This document shows positions 37,501-44,653 of a DNA stretch of 46,644 bases, in pieces (the first letter of the stretch is position 1; every line of letters starts with the position of its first letter). Location: contig JAUIAP010000047.1 in NCBI GenBank assembly GCA_030425205.1, positions 1 through 46,644 of the forward strand, written 5' to 3'. Under the pieces are notes generated by a model. That model was not told the origin of the DNA. It saw only the letters and a list, made by a program, of their open reading frames with translations, and did not search any database. The translations under genes and the position numbers were made by a program. The stretch comes from Anaerolineae bacterium. GTDB taxonomy: Bacteria > Chloroflexota > Anaerolineae > Promineifilales > Promineifilaceae.

Positions 37501-38435
37501 TCGGTGCGGCGCAACCTCCCACAGATTTGCCGCCCACGCTTTCAGCAGGCGACATTGAACTTACACAGGCTGTAGAAGTTGCTGCATTGACTAGGGTCGC
37601 CCCGCCAACAGAAACGCCAGAACCGACCCCCACATCAACAGAAACGCCAACGCCAACGCCAACAGCAACTCCCACGCCGACGATTCTCCCGACCGAAGAA
37701 CCTACAGCTAATTTCGCATTGGCCTCTTGGGACAGGATTGTTGGCAATGTGCACTATACGACAATTAATGCCGACAACAATCTTGCCAGGGTTTATCGAC
37801 TTGATTCGGCCGAATCATCCCAACAACTCATCACCGAATCAGCCCCCCTCACAAGCATCAACAGCTACACCACTGGGTACCTCTACACCCTCGCTGCACT
37901 AGATACGGTTAAGCATATTGATGGTAACAATGACATCCAAACTGCACCAAGCGTTGCTGCTGAGCATGAAGGCGTAATTTATGCAAATGGGCGCATCGTA
38001 TCAACGTGTAGTGGACTGCTGTGTGTCTTCTTAAATACGTTCCCAACAGATGAAAACACCACTGGACGTTTTCTGTTTAATAGCGACTCCGATCCGTTTT
38101 TAGAGCAGACCGCCTCAAGACAAGACCCCAACCGCACAATCACGGCATTGACGGAGGAGGAAAGGGCGCGGGACGTTGTCTTCGCCGCCAATGATGATAT
38201 TTACAGGGGTGTGCTAGTTGATAGTGATCAGGTGCCAGCGTTTGTTACTGTTGAGAAGCTCGCTGAGATGGAGACAAATGCAGAGATCACCGACCTCTCG
38301 ATTATTGACGATGTACCAGACGACGCAAAGATGCGTTTGGCTGTGTTACAGAGCGCTGGAGAAGCGTGGCAGTTGACGCTGCTTGAGTTCAGTGAGGACG
38401 CAGAACAACGCCTCATCCAAGCGATGTTGCCGTAA
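34584..38435 (+). CDS. Membrane-spanning GTPase-associated-like protein (copy 2), interrupted by an in-frame stop
   Basis: This 1283-residue protein is a paralogue of the preceding one. ELLVTPKLRGKGRDLSRKL matches ELLYTSQLKG, YILAHIQRRREN matches VVFAHLQARRDN, and LPILGKPISFALDVL matches LPILGLPVTFALDVV. A large helical region follows, then one TM at about 947-969 (LYAGMGLIIAVLVSGAIFYAM). A Pro/Thr linker and a beta-rich outer domain of about 230 residues complete it. Unlike copy 1, it therefore has an extracytoplasmic domain. The frame ends at TAA 38433-38435, but 79 more codons continue in the same frame to a TAA at 38673-38675. The full-length protein would be about 1363 residues. GAGGAG lies 8 nt before the ATG. 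The central part is more AT-rich than copy 1. Confidence 0.75.
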   Translation: MDDRWQYLDFGKYFANDIASEFAELLVTPKLRGKGRDLSRKLAFSNDTRFADTQGAVTAAFFAIAHDQYILAHIQRRRENEFNPESSKRRAFNQVRFTLLTSDELWTHYISGHSPLTAALYHPDFTSRGEALPKLLDYTTRTGEDQAPLIDADKMYASWEAELFERWHSWIDVIVERVIAVVEDDEKRQVQIVYDDAVSQWEQLYIAQMVQRITLPILGKPISFALDVLTGRTSRPYQLQFIHVGESQGELPVPPEDAMRLDSLRSSPPASQQRLTDWFGQMRGVSWREANTRYYSVESLLQKESRNYDLAHKFAVEEYEANSVYKIKVACAADNGDVVRREVGSLAPEQRKSLLNTSYGETILRYLLADLSNKEQFEKWLHDWLAVENYYSSHLVLLKEAIGTAPTAIVTESMGDDAARDVWLAVGSAVADLLRQGNTLFDKKTLTNVSTTSHLTELLFIVLDVPDNTFPIVWRELPKAPITNERGQIDLKRGERYLGQLSAEVTIHPPASTLEFDDSFLEEAAFSLNGIIRFLTYIQHQIQHSTSALSPKHFFLLYSLASSTGNTKFVGERSSQLLNQADQQSLVSTKLVAWTLNYLNTPNETWFQGNHQRPNGYNLLAEINGSKSKQKKNNTDWTGYRRMLQAEKPLAPSAEQAQSWLERGRQDKKLQIVYGCLQQFARNQQFLIKPLLRYLPATFPTDIVLASDAYSRLFEEQVPASSSLLHDARNRYYRESVNAPLFYLAMWHTLQRNNLQAIGTNDFQTLFEDYWRKDSAKLSSVPYLEKAVSEMIQGRGLDQIEDQYWAKLFRQEGFSERFAEMESTTKRQMLYAFVRPTVMQRLFQGVDDHQIEQRTELLRLMGDVNLFPRMPKDDVAELSRKVLRGFFDNAPTQLSKVRDRTLLKRLREAEEVWDRYLEQPIQVVDSSTATGEAGPTSLFARILTSNRWKLYAGMGLIIAVLVSGAIFYAMRNIGAAQPPTDLPPTLSAGDIELTQAVEVAALTRVAPPTETPEPTPTSTETPTPTPTATPTPTILPTEEPTANFALASWDRIVGNVHYTTINADNNLARVYRLDSAESSQQLITESAPLTSINSYTTGYLYTLAALDTVKHIDGNNDIQTAPSVAAEHEGVIYANGRIVSTCSGLLCVFLNTFPTDENTTGRFLFNSDSDPFLEQTASRQDPNRTITALTEEERARDVVFAANDDIYRGVLVDSDQVPAFVTVEKLAEMETNAEITDLSIIDDVPDDAKMRLAVLQSAGEAWQLTLLEFSEDAEQRLIQAMLP

Positions 38436-38675
38436 AAAACAGTTAACCAAATCGATTGGCTTGGCACTGAGAGCGACGCGCCTGAACTGCTAATAACCGC
38501 ATCGCTGGATGAGACGATCCGATTGGAGGACGGAAGCGAACGAAACTGTGCGGCTGGCTGTTTATTCAGCGTAAGCGTAAGAGGCGCGGCGGAAGACCAA
38601 GCTGAATTGGTGTTTGCATTGGTCGATTTGCCGCTGTCTGCTGGCGAAGGTGTGCGTTACTTTTACCTAGAGTAA
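38436..38675 (+). pseudogene. In-frame coding continuation after the TAA of the previous gene
   Basis: After TAA (38433-38435) the same frame stays open for 79 codons. It reads as ordinary protein (for example QIDWLGTESDAPELLITASL, and later AGCLFSVSVRG) and ends YFYLE-stop at 38673-38675. No start codon with a ribosome site is present, so it is not a separate gene. Explanations are a nonsense change (CAA to TAA), stop-codon readthrough, or a base-call error. The following AAA and an A6 run at 38434-38439 are notable, but a simple indel there would not keep the frame. Confidence 0.75.
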
Positions 38676-38703
38676 CCAACGAGAATTAATACAAGGAGGA
38701 CTG

Positions 38704-41499
38704 ATGTCTGACGATACACCACAAATCGAGATTGAACAGAACATTGAACAAAACGACGGGGTTGTTATCGGGACAGTTGGTGACACGTATGTTCAGCAGG
38801 AATCGGCCGAATTTTTCCAGCCCGATCTCTCTGGCTACGCGCCACCCCACTACATTTCGCCGCTCTTTACCGAAGAGATTATCAATAAGATGCGGCAGCA
38901 ACCGCTCATCATCATTGGCGGCGATCCTGAGATCGACCACGCCTCAATCGCCAGACACGTCGTTTGGTGTTTGACCGAAAGTGAGGATTGGGGAGGCGAC
39001 TTTGCCGCGAAGGAGTGGAAAGGCGGCCTAGAGTGGGAGGATTTGGATAAGGAGTTGCGAAGTACAGACGAATCGACTGTTTTCCTTTTGCCTAATCTTG
39101 CGCCACAGCAAATCAGCCAAGACCCAAACGCGATTCGATTGACGCTCGAAAGTTCGCAGGAAAAACAACTGTTTGTTGTCGCTAGTAGCTCTCTACCTTA
39201 CGAAAGTTGGAAGTTTGAGGAGGGAACGAACGAGCATCATTATTGGTACACGGTTGTCTCGTTTTCGGCCGATTATCTAAGCGAAGTGTTGCGCCAACAT
39301 CTCGAACGTCGCAAAAACGCGCTGCCACCGCCACTTGATGAGCAAGATTGGACACAGACTCCCTATTTGAGTGGTAATCTCCACCTACAAACCGTCGCAG
39401 AGACACTCAAAACACCCGAAAATATCATCCTATTTGTCGAACTGTTGTGTCAGGAACGCAAGGGCAGCACCGATGCGATTCAGGACATTGTCAGACGAAT
39501 TGGGCAGAAAAACGGCTTGATTCGGCAGTGGTACGGTCGGCTACTCCCGCGCTGTCAATTGCTTGCTGTCGCGCTCTACTTTTTTGATGGACTGTTGGGC
39601 GATCAATTTTTTGCCGCACTAGAACAGATCGTATTGGGGGCGTGGCGGGCGCGTGATCCCAATCTGGCGGCGTTTGATTACTACGAGTTGAGCGAGATGC
39701 GGGCGATCTTCAACGCTGCCCCAACACGCGGTGGTGAGGTTAAGTTGGAGAGTCGTTCGGCCGATTATCGCCATGCACTCCTCAACATGATGTGGGAGTC
39801 ACATCGTCGTTACATCATGGCAACGCTGCCTTACTTGACAGAATTCGTCCATAAATCTGTGCGTAATCGCGGCGCAAATGCGGAGCTGTATGGGACAGAG
39901 TCACGCACAGAGCGCATCCGCGCCGTCATCAGCGTGACGATTAGCGATCTTGGCATCAAGGCTCCCGACGCGATTCAGCCGACGTTGCTCAACTTAGCGG
40001 CCGATGAATCCCCACTTTCGCAAGCCGTCGCCGCTTCCGCAATGGCGCGTTGGCGTGCGGTGACGGACAAGGATGGCAACAATCACGATGAACTGCTGTT
40101 TGAGTATCTCGACCGCTGGCACACGGGTTCCCGCTTCATCGACATCATGCGGCGACTGCTTGGAAGCGACGATGCAAACAAATACACGGCGACCGACTAC
40201 ATTCAGGCAACGGTGGCGATGATTGTGGCGTTTGCGGCCGAATTTGATTACTCCAACAAGCTCCATCCCAAACTACTCGATCTATTTGTCAGTTTGTCAA
40301 GCGATCTCAGTAAATTGGTGCGGGAACGCTTCAAGGTCTACACATTGCCGCGCATCGTCACACAACATTGGAAGCAACTCGATGAACCCGACAAGGTCGA
40401 GCCGCGTGCGTTGATGGATTCCAAGCTACAGCGATTGGCAAAGTACGATGATCTGCAAAGACCGTTAGCTGACGCACTCGCTAATCGCGCCTACCGCCTC
40501 AAACCAAAAGAAGTGTGGCGACTCTTGACCGCTTGGCAAAGCTACTGTGAGGCGGAGATGCCGACGCGCGAACAAGCGTTGGGAGATCGGGAAAGGTTGT
40601 TCGTAACGGTCGTACATGCGTATGGCTACTTGCCCGACTACTATCCAGAGACAGTGACCGTCACTGAGTTACTTAAGCGGCTGGAACGCATCTTAGATCG
40701 TGCAGACGAGCATCCGACTGTGCGGCTTGCCGTGTTGGTGGCGATTGGGCGACAGGCAAAAGATCGCTTTGACGACATGGACGAGCAGCTTAAATCGGTT
40801 TTATTCCGTCTGTCTGACCGTGAGCGAGCGGTGTTGGTTCAAATCATGACGGATGTGTATGTGCGGCAACGGTTTGATCTCGATGATGGCGGCGCGACAC
40901 ACCATTTTCGTCATAAAAACAAACAGTATCCGACGTGGATAGGCGTGCGTCGGCCGATAACGGAGATCGAAGAGATGGTTCATCGGTGGCTGCATGATGT
41001 CGGTCGGCCGATGGTGCAGCAAACCGCACTCGAAGCCAAAATATCATTTGCGGGGGCGTTTGACCAAGCAGAACGCAGAGCGATTGAGGCGTTTGAACGG
41101 CAGCGCGAGGCGGCCGAGCAAGAAGAGATGGGCGTTGAATCAGATGAGGAAAAATCATTCCTACCTAGCCTAGAGGTCGGAGTGGCGGCAAAGCATCAAT
41201 TGGCGAGCATTCTCGCGTGGGTCATCACAAAACTCAACGGTGAAGGGGACGGAATGCGTCAGGTTATTGCTGGCTTGATTCCACCCGCGATGGTTCAGGA
41301 CAACAACAATCCAACCCGACTCGATTTTGTGCTTGAGGAACTCACTGTTGGCGGCGAGCCACAAATCTCCAATACGGCTGCCCGTCTCGCACAAGCTGTC
41401 GATTGGCTGCGTAAAAATAGGTTGCAAACGCTTGCGCTTGCGCTTGGCGGACTCATTTTTCTGATCTTTTGTTGCGCGATCTTTGCGCTGCGTGGCTGA
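38704..41499 (+). CDS. Tail-anchored degenerate STAND/NTPase-like protein with helical repeats
   Basis: This 931-residue protein opens with a short repeat-like motif (IEQNIEQNDGVVIGTVGD). Next is a region shaped like an NTPase core without a working P-loop: LIIIGGDPEIDHASIARHV replaces GxxGxGKT, VFLLPNL sits where Walker B should be, and LFVVASSS where sensor 1 should be. This resembles inactive STAND modules. Residues of about 400-830 form HEAT/TPR-like helices. The last 25 residues are a TM (TLALALGGLIFLIFCCAIFAL), so the body faces the cytoplasm. AAGGAGG lies 4 nt before the ATG. It closes the long block and is followed by a strong hairpin. The inactive-STAND reading is inference from motif positions. 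Confidence 0.65.
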   Translation: MSDDTPQIEIEQNIEQNDGVVIGTVGDTYVQQESAEFFQPDLSGYAPPHYISPLFTEEIINKMRQQPLIIIGGDPEIDHASIARHVVWCLTESEDWGGDFAAKEWKGGLEWEDLDKELRSTDESTVFLLPNLAPQQISQDPNAIRLTLESSQEKQLFVVASSSLPYESWKFEEGTNEHHYWYTVVSFSADYLSEVLRQHLERRKNALPPPLDEQDWTQTPYLSGNLHLQTVAETLKTPENIILFVELLCQERKGSTDAIQDIVRRIGQKNGLIRQWYGRLLPRCQLLAVALYFFDGLLGDQFFAALEQIVLGAWRARDPNLAAFDYYELSEMRAIFNAAPTRGGEVKLESRSADYRHALLNMMWESHRRYIMATLPYLTEFVHKSVRNRGANAELYGTESRTERIRAVISVTISDLGIKAPDAIQPTLLNLAADESPLSQAVAASAMARWRAVTDKDGNNHDELLFEYLDRWHTGSRFIDIMRRLLGSDDANKYTATDYIQATVAMIVAFAAEFDYSNKLHPKLLDLFVSLSSDLSKLVRERFKVYTLPRIVTQHWKQLDEPDKVEPRALMDSKLQRLAKYDDLQRPLADALANRAYRLKPKEVWRLLTAWQSYCEAEMPTREQALGDRERLFVTVVHAYGYLPDYYPETVTVTELLKRLERILDRADEHPTVRLAVLVAIGRQAKDRFDDMDEQLKSVLFRLSDRERAVLVQIMTDVYVRQRFDLDDGGATHHFRHKNKQYPTWIGVRRPITEIEEMVHRWLHDVGRPMVQQTALEAKISFAGAFDQAERRAIEAFERQREAAEQEEMGVESDEEKSFLPSLEVGVAAKHQLASILAWVITKLNGEGDGMRQVIAGLIPPAMVQDNNNPTRLDFVLEELTVGGEPQISNTAARLAQAVDWLRKNRLQTLALALGGLIFLIFCCAIFALRG

Positions 41500-41530
41500 T
41501 TTAGAAATAAGGGCTGATTAATGTTAACGC

Positions 41531-41563
41531 ACGGACGAGGCTCTTCTGAGGAGCCTCGTTCGT
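41531..41563. terminator. Hairpin after the long gene block
   Basis: ACGGACGAGGCTC (41531-41543), a 7-nt loop, then GAGCCTCGTTCGT (41551-41563) forms a 13-bp stem with one G-T wobble. No clear T-tract follows. It lies 31 bp after the stop of the last block gene and 39 bp before the XRE gene. It may end the block transcript, or act as an operator or attenuator for the XRE gene. Confidence 0.6.
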
Positions 41564-41601
41564 AAACGGTGACGTTAGCCGTTCAGCACATTGGAGGAAC
41601 A

Positions 41602-42300
41602 ATGACAACACATTACACCTTTGGAAAATTGCTAAGAAAACATCGTCTTGGCGCACGCGATATTGAGGAGCAAAATCGACAATTGACGCAGGAGCGTCTT
41701 GCTGAACTTTGTTCAAGAGAAGAAAAAGTGGGAAAAGTTTCACACACTAGCATTAGCCAGTGGGAGACAAGTTCTCGTGGCGCACCAGGCAGGTCAGTTT
41801 TATTAGGATTGATCAAAGTTCTACACACTTGTGGTGGCATCACTGCCGTGGACGAGGCAAATGATTTGCTCCGCGCTGCTTATGTTCGTGAATTACACCT
41901 CGAAGAAGTTAGGCGACTCGGTTTTACAATAACCTCAGATGTGGAGGATGAAAAAATGAAAGATGACAAGATGACACGAGTATCCACCAATGTAAATGTT
42001 GGTACAAACCATGGTCTTGTGACAGGTAGAATTAAGGGGACTGTTAATTTGGATCGGAGTAACGCACTAGACAAGTATATGCGCGGCGTGGAGCGGCTAC
42101 ACTTTCAACTCAAAGCGAAAGATCGTCAGGCCTATCTATCGGCCTTGCCACTTTTGGGTGAGTTGACAGAGAACATCGAACGCGCCAAGCGAGGTGATGA
42201 ATCGGCCGAGATCAGCCGCGAACGCCGTGTGGTCATTGGCAAACTCGACCAACTGTGTATGAACAGTTTGGACGACTCGTTTCAAGCGTTGTGTTATTGA
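41602..42300 (+). CDS. XRE-type HTH regulator with NxGxVxG motif
   Basis: This 232-residue protein starts with an XRE/Cro-like HTH region: FGKLLRKHRLGARD, LTQERLAELCS and SISQWETSSR, spanning about 5-65. The gap between helices is longer than usual. After a helical stretch comes VNVGTNHGLVTGRIKGTVN at about 131-149. Its spacing resembles the N-terminal motif of the preceding NTPase-like protein. A helical C-terminal domain follows, with HFQLKAKDRQAYLSALPLLG. GGAGG at 41593-41597 sets the ATG at 41602; the frame opens further upstream without a ribosome site. It could sense or regulate the upstream block (inference). No membrane segment is present. Confidence 0.78.
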   Translation: MTTHYTFGKLLRKHRLGARDIEEQNRQLTQERLAELCSREEKVGKVSHTSISQWETSSRGAPGRSVLLGLIKVLHTCGGITAVDEANDLLRAAYVRELHLEEVRRLGFTITSDVEDEKMKDDKMTRVSTNVNVGTNHGLVTGRIKGTVNLDRSNALDKYMRGVERLHFQLKAKDRQAYLSALPLLGELTENIERAKRGDESAEISRERRVVIGKLDQLCMNSLDDSFQALCY

Positions 42301-42359
42301 TCTGACAATTCCAGTTCATTTTTTGCTAACTGCATAAGTTCTGATTTGTATGATGTCAT

Positions 42360-42836
42360 CTATTGTAATTGGTGGATGAGTGAGCGAATAAACTCGTGAT
42401 CGTCCTGCTTGCCCTGTAGAAAATAGTGATCGGTGCCAAGATCGTCGGGCAAGATGTGCATGTTGGGTGGCAGCTCTTGCTTTTGACGTTCGAGGGCGGC
42501 TTCGGCCGAATGTGCGACGGCGAGCCAGCCATCTTTCGACAACACCTTATGAACGATTTCTGACACTTTGGGTTCAAGCGCGAGGTTGGAGACACATTCT
42601 GGTTGACCCGGCACGACGACTAGCAGTGTCTTATCGACGGCTGAGAATTCGCGCAGTTGTGCGTCGGTGTGAACTTCGACCCCATGCCAACTGGTGGCGG
42701 TTCGGCTGCGGCCGAGTAGATAGGTGCGGATTTTGGCTTCCCGAAAGTCACGTACACAGTGGTTGACGAACTTCTCATCGTATCCATTGGCAAGTAAGAT
42801 GACGGCACTGTTCGCATTGCACTTTGAACGCTTCAT
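42360..42836 (-). CDS. DJ-1/PfpI-like protein lacking the nucleophile Cys
   Basis: This 158-residue protein resembles the DJ-1/PfpI (class I glutamine amidotransferase-like) fold. VILLANGYDEKF at about 12-23 matches the family's LLADGFEE start, and TLLVVVPGQPE near 70-80 matches the VPGG-like strand. At the nucleophile elbow, where the family has a C-H-G-type turn, the sequence reads AVAHSAEAAL, so no catalytic cysteine is present. The protein is at the short end for the family. It may be a non-enzymatic binding or redox-insensitive relative. An AGGAGGG-type site lies about 10 nt upstream of the start. It is transcribed against its neighbours and apparently on its own. Confidence 0.65.
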   Translation of the reverse strand: MKRSKCNANSAVILLANGYDEKFVNHCVRDFREAKIRTYLLGRSRTATSWHGVEVHTDAQLREFSAVDKTLLVVVPGQPECVSNLALEPKVSEIVHKVLSKDGWLAVAHSAEAALERQKQELPPNMHILPDDLGTDHYFLQGKQDDHEFIRSLIHQLQ

Positions 42837-43032
42837 CGACTGATTTCCCTCCTGCTACGAAAGTCATTGCAACCAATCATAGAACAAAAAACAGATGCCG
42901 CTCTTTGAGTTTGTGCGATTGTGTGCGCTTGTCAGTGCTAAACAGTCATTGTGTGTTACGATGATGTTCGGATCGGAAAATTTCTGCGAGTGAACGCTTC
43001 ACTGCCGCGCAGACAGTTCTACTATGTGTCTA

Positions 43033-43194
43033 GCTACCTGACACTTTTCGATGATGGTTGAAAACTCGCCGCCAAAGGCGGCTCGTAAAAATCTGTCTGT
43101 GGGTGATTGGGCGCATTGCGCCCAATCACCCACAAGAATTTTCTTTTGCGCCAAATGATGGCACGTTTGAACGAGTGAAAAAGTGTCAGGCAGC
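43033..43194. mobile_element. 162-bp MITE-like element with TA flanks
   Basis: The terminal inverted repeats are GCTACCTGACACTTTT (43033-43048) and AAAAGTGTCAGGCAGC (43179-43194), matching at 15 of 16 positions. TA lies directly on each side (43031-43032 and 43195-43196), as expected for IS630/Tc1-type insertion. There is no room for a transposase. Inside are a GCCGCC-aaa-GGCGGC hairpin at 43068-43082 and a 17-bp perfect hairpin. The family name is inference from the TA flanks; no second copy was seen in the window. Confidence 0.72.
43098..43134. terminator. Perfect 17-bp hairpin inside the MITE
   Basis: Arms at 43098-43114 and 43118-43134 pair perfectly around a 3-nt loop (ATT), and AGAATTTTCTTTT follows. 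It would act as a strong rightward terminator-like structure just upstream of the STAND gene, and so could insulate that gene from upstream transcription. Confidence 0.6.
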
Positions 43195-43225
43195 TAATTT
43201 CAAATAGCTAGATAGGGAGATTAGG

Positions 43226-44653
43226 ATGACAAAGGTAAGCGTGTCCTATGAGCAGGTACAAACTGCATTGAAAGGGTGGTATTCCAGTTTAGATGCGCCA
43301 GACGCATTGTTCAACGAGTTGATGCTGATGCGGGTCAGGTTACATGGATCGGCAAACGGTCAGCAAAGGCGATTTGTTATCAATCAGATCATCGAAGGCG
43401 GCATTGAGCAATTGGGGAAACGCAATCAGCGATCAGCGATCATTTTGCAAAAACGCTTCCAAGATAACGACACCATCGCTCAAGTCGCCGTTTCGCTCAA
43501 CTTGAGTGATGATCAAGTCAATCGTCGCCAGAAAAGTGCCATCGACCAACTGTGTGAGACTTTGGATGAGCAGGAAGCAGCGTTGCGGCAGACGTTAGCC
43601 GAGGAAATGTTGCGCTCATTGCCAATTGCAAACTATAAAGAGCTGTTTGGCTTGGATGACAAGATCGAGGCGATTGCCGCCCAACTATGTGATCCGAACA
43701 CGTTGCCAGTCGTCTGTGTCTCTGGGATTGGCGGGATTGGGAAGACCTCGCTGGCAGATGCGGTGGTACGAAAGATCGTGCCGTTGTTTCATTTTGACAA
43801 GGTGCTTTGGTTGCGTGTCGATCCTGCCACGATCAGCGGCCGAACGGTGACAGCACACCAAGTTCTCGATGTGGTCATGAATGAGTTAATGAAGCGACTC
43901 TATCCAGACCTCAAAGAGCCGCATTCGAGAGAAGGGCGTTTGCAGCGGATTCGTCGTGCGTTGGAGCCTGTTCGACATCTCATTGTTATCGACAACATTG
44001 AAACGGATGCAGACACAAGCATGTTGATGCAGCATCTCGATAGTTGGGCGGGGCGCAGCAAGTTTTTGGTGACGACACGCACTCGCTTGCAGGGGGAGAC
44101 GGCCGTTCTCGCACACGACTTGACGGAGTTGAGCGTCAGTGATGCGACGGCGTTGGTGCGGCAACAGGCAACGGAGCGCAAAATGTTTGACTTTGCGGCC
44201 GATGTTGATGAGTTGATCGATGACATTTATGCTGTCACAGGTGGCAACCCGTTGGCCTTGCGCCTTGTGGTGAGTTTGGTTTCGTATATGTCGTTGACGC
44301 ATGTGTTGGCAAATTTGCAGCGCGGCGGCAAGACGAAAGACATCGGCAAACTTTACACACGCATCTACTGGCAGGCATGGCGTACACTCAAATTTGCAGC
44401 GCGTGAACTGCTACAAGCGATGCCACTGGTTGGAGAGGACGGCGGAGAAATCGAGCAGTTGCAGGCGTTTAGCGAACTGGATGACAATGCGATTTGGGTG
44501 GCGATCAACGATCTAATCGCTCGCTCGCTGATCGAAGTTCGTGGCGGGTATAAGGAGCGTCGTTACGGTGTTCATCGTCTGACCATGACATTCTTGCAAA
44601 CCGAAATTATGGATGATGAGTGGGTATTTGAACCTGTGCGGTCAGAGGTATGA
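43226..44653 (+). CDS. NB-ARC/STAND ATPase with sigma-region-4-like HTH
   Basis: This 475-residue protein has an N-terminal region ending in a sigma-70 region 4-like HTH at about 70-112 (AIILQKRFQDNDTIAQVAVS, LSDDQVNRRQKSAIDQL). An NB-ARC-type STAND domain follows: the P-loop GIGGIGKTSLA at about 170-180, Walker B LIVIDNIE at about 252-259, FLVTTRTR near 276-283 and GNPLALRL near 344-351. A winged-helix-like segment ends the protein (SLIEVRGGYKERRYGVHRL). STAND proteins switch from closed to oligomeric on ligand binding. The sensor repeats are missing here and lie in the next gene, which overlaps by 4 bp. GGGAG lies about 6-7 nt before the ATG. It is likely a split NLR-like signalling or defence module. 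Confidence 0.88.
   Translation: MTKVSVSYEQVQTALKGWYSSLDAPDALFNELMLMRVRLHGSANGQQRRFVINQIIEGGIEQLGKRNQRSAIILQKRFQDNDTIAQVAVSLNLSDDQVNRRQKSAIDQLCETLDEQEAALRQTLAEEMLRSLPIANYKELFGLDDKIEAIAAQLCDPNTLPVVCVSGIGGIGKTSLADAVVRKIVPLFHFDKVLWLRVDPATISGRTVTAHQVLDVVMNELMKRLYPDLKEPHSREGRLQRIRRALEPVRHLIVIDNIETDADTSMLMQHLDSWAGRSKFLVTTRTRLQGETAVLAHDLTELSVSDATALVRQQATERKMFDFAADVDELIDDIYAVTGGNPLALRLVVSLVSYMSLTHVLANLQRGGKTKDIGKLYTRIYWQAWRTLKFAARELLQAMPLVGEDGGEIEQLQAFSELDDNAIWVAINDLIARSLIEVRGGYKERRYGVHRLTMTFLQTEIMDDEWVFEPVRSEV

Larger units (their letters stand above)
42837..43225. other. Divergent intergenic region with a MITE
   Basis: This 389-bp gap between the DJ-1-like gene (-) and the STAND gene (+) should hold both promoters. 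I see no -35/-10 pair with acceptable spacing. Positions 43033-43194 are occupied by a MITE-like element, leaving only 31 bp between it and the STAND start. Confidence 0.6.

Noticed and set aside
42929..42962. TTGTCA and TACGAT as a promoter for the STAND gene
   Set aside because: The spacer is 22 bp, too long for a standard sigma-70 promoter.
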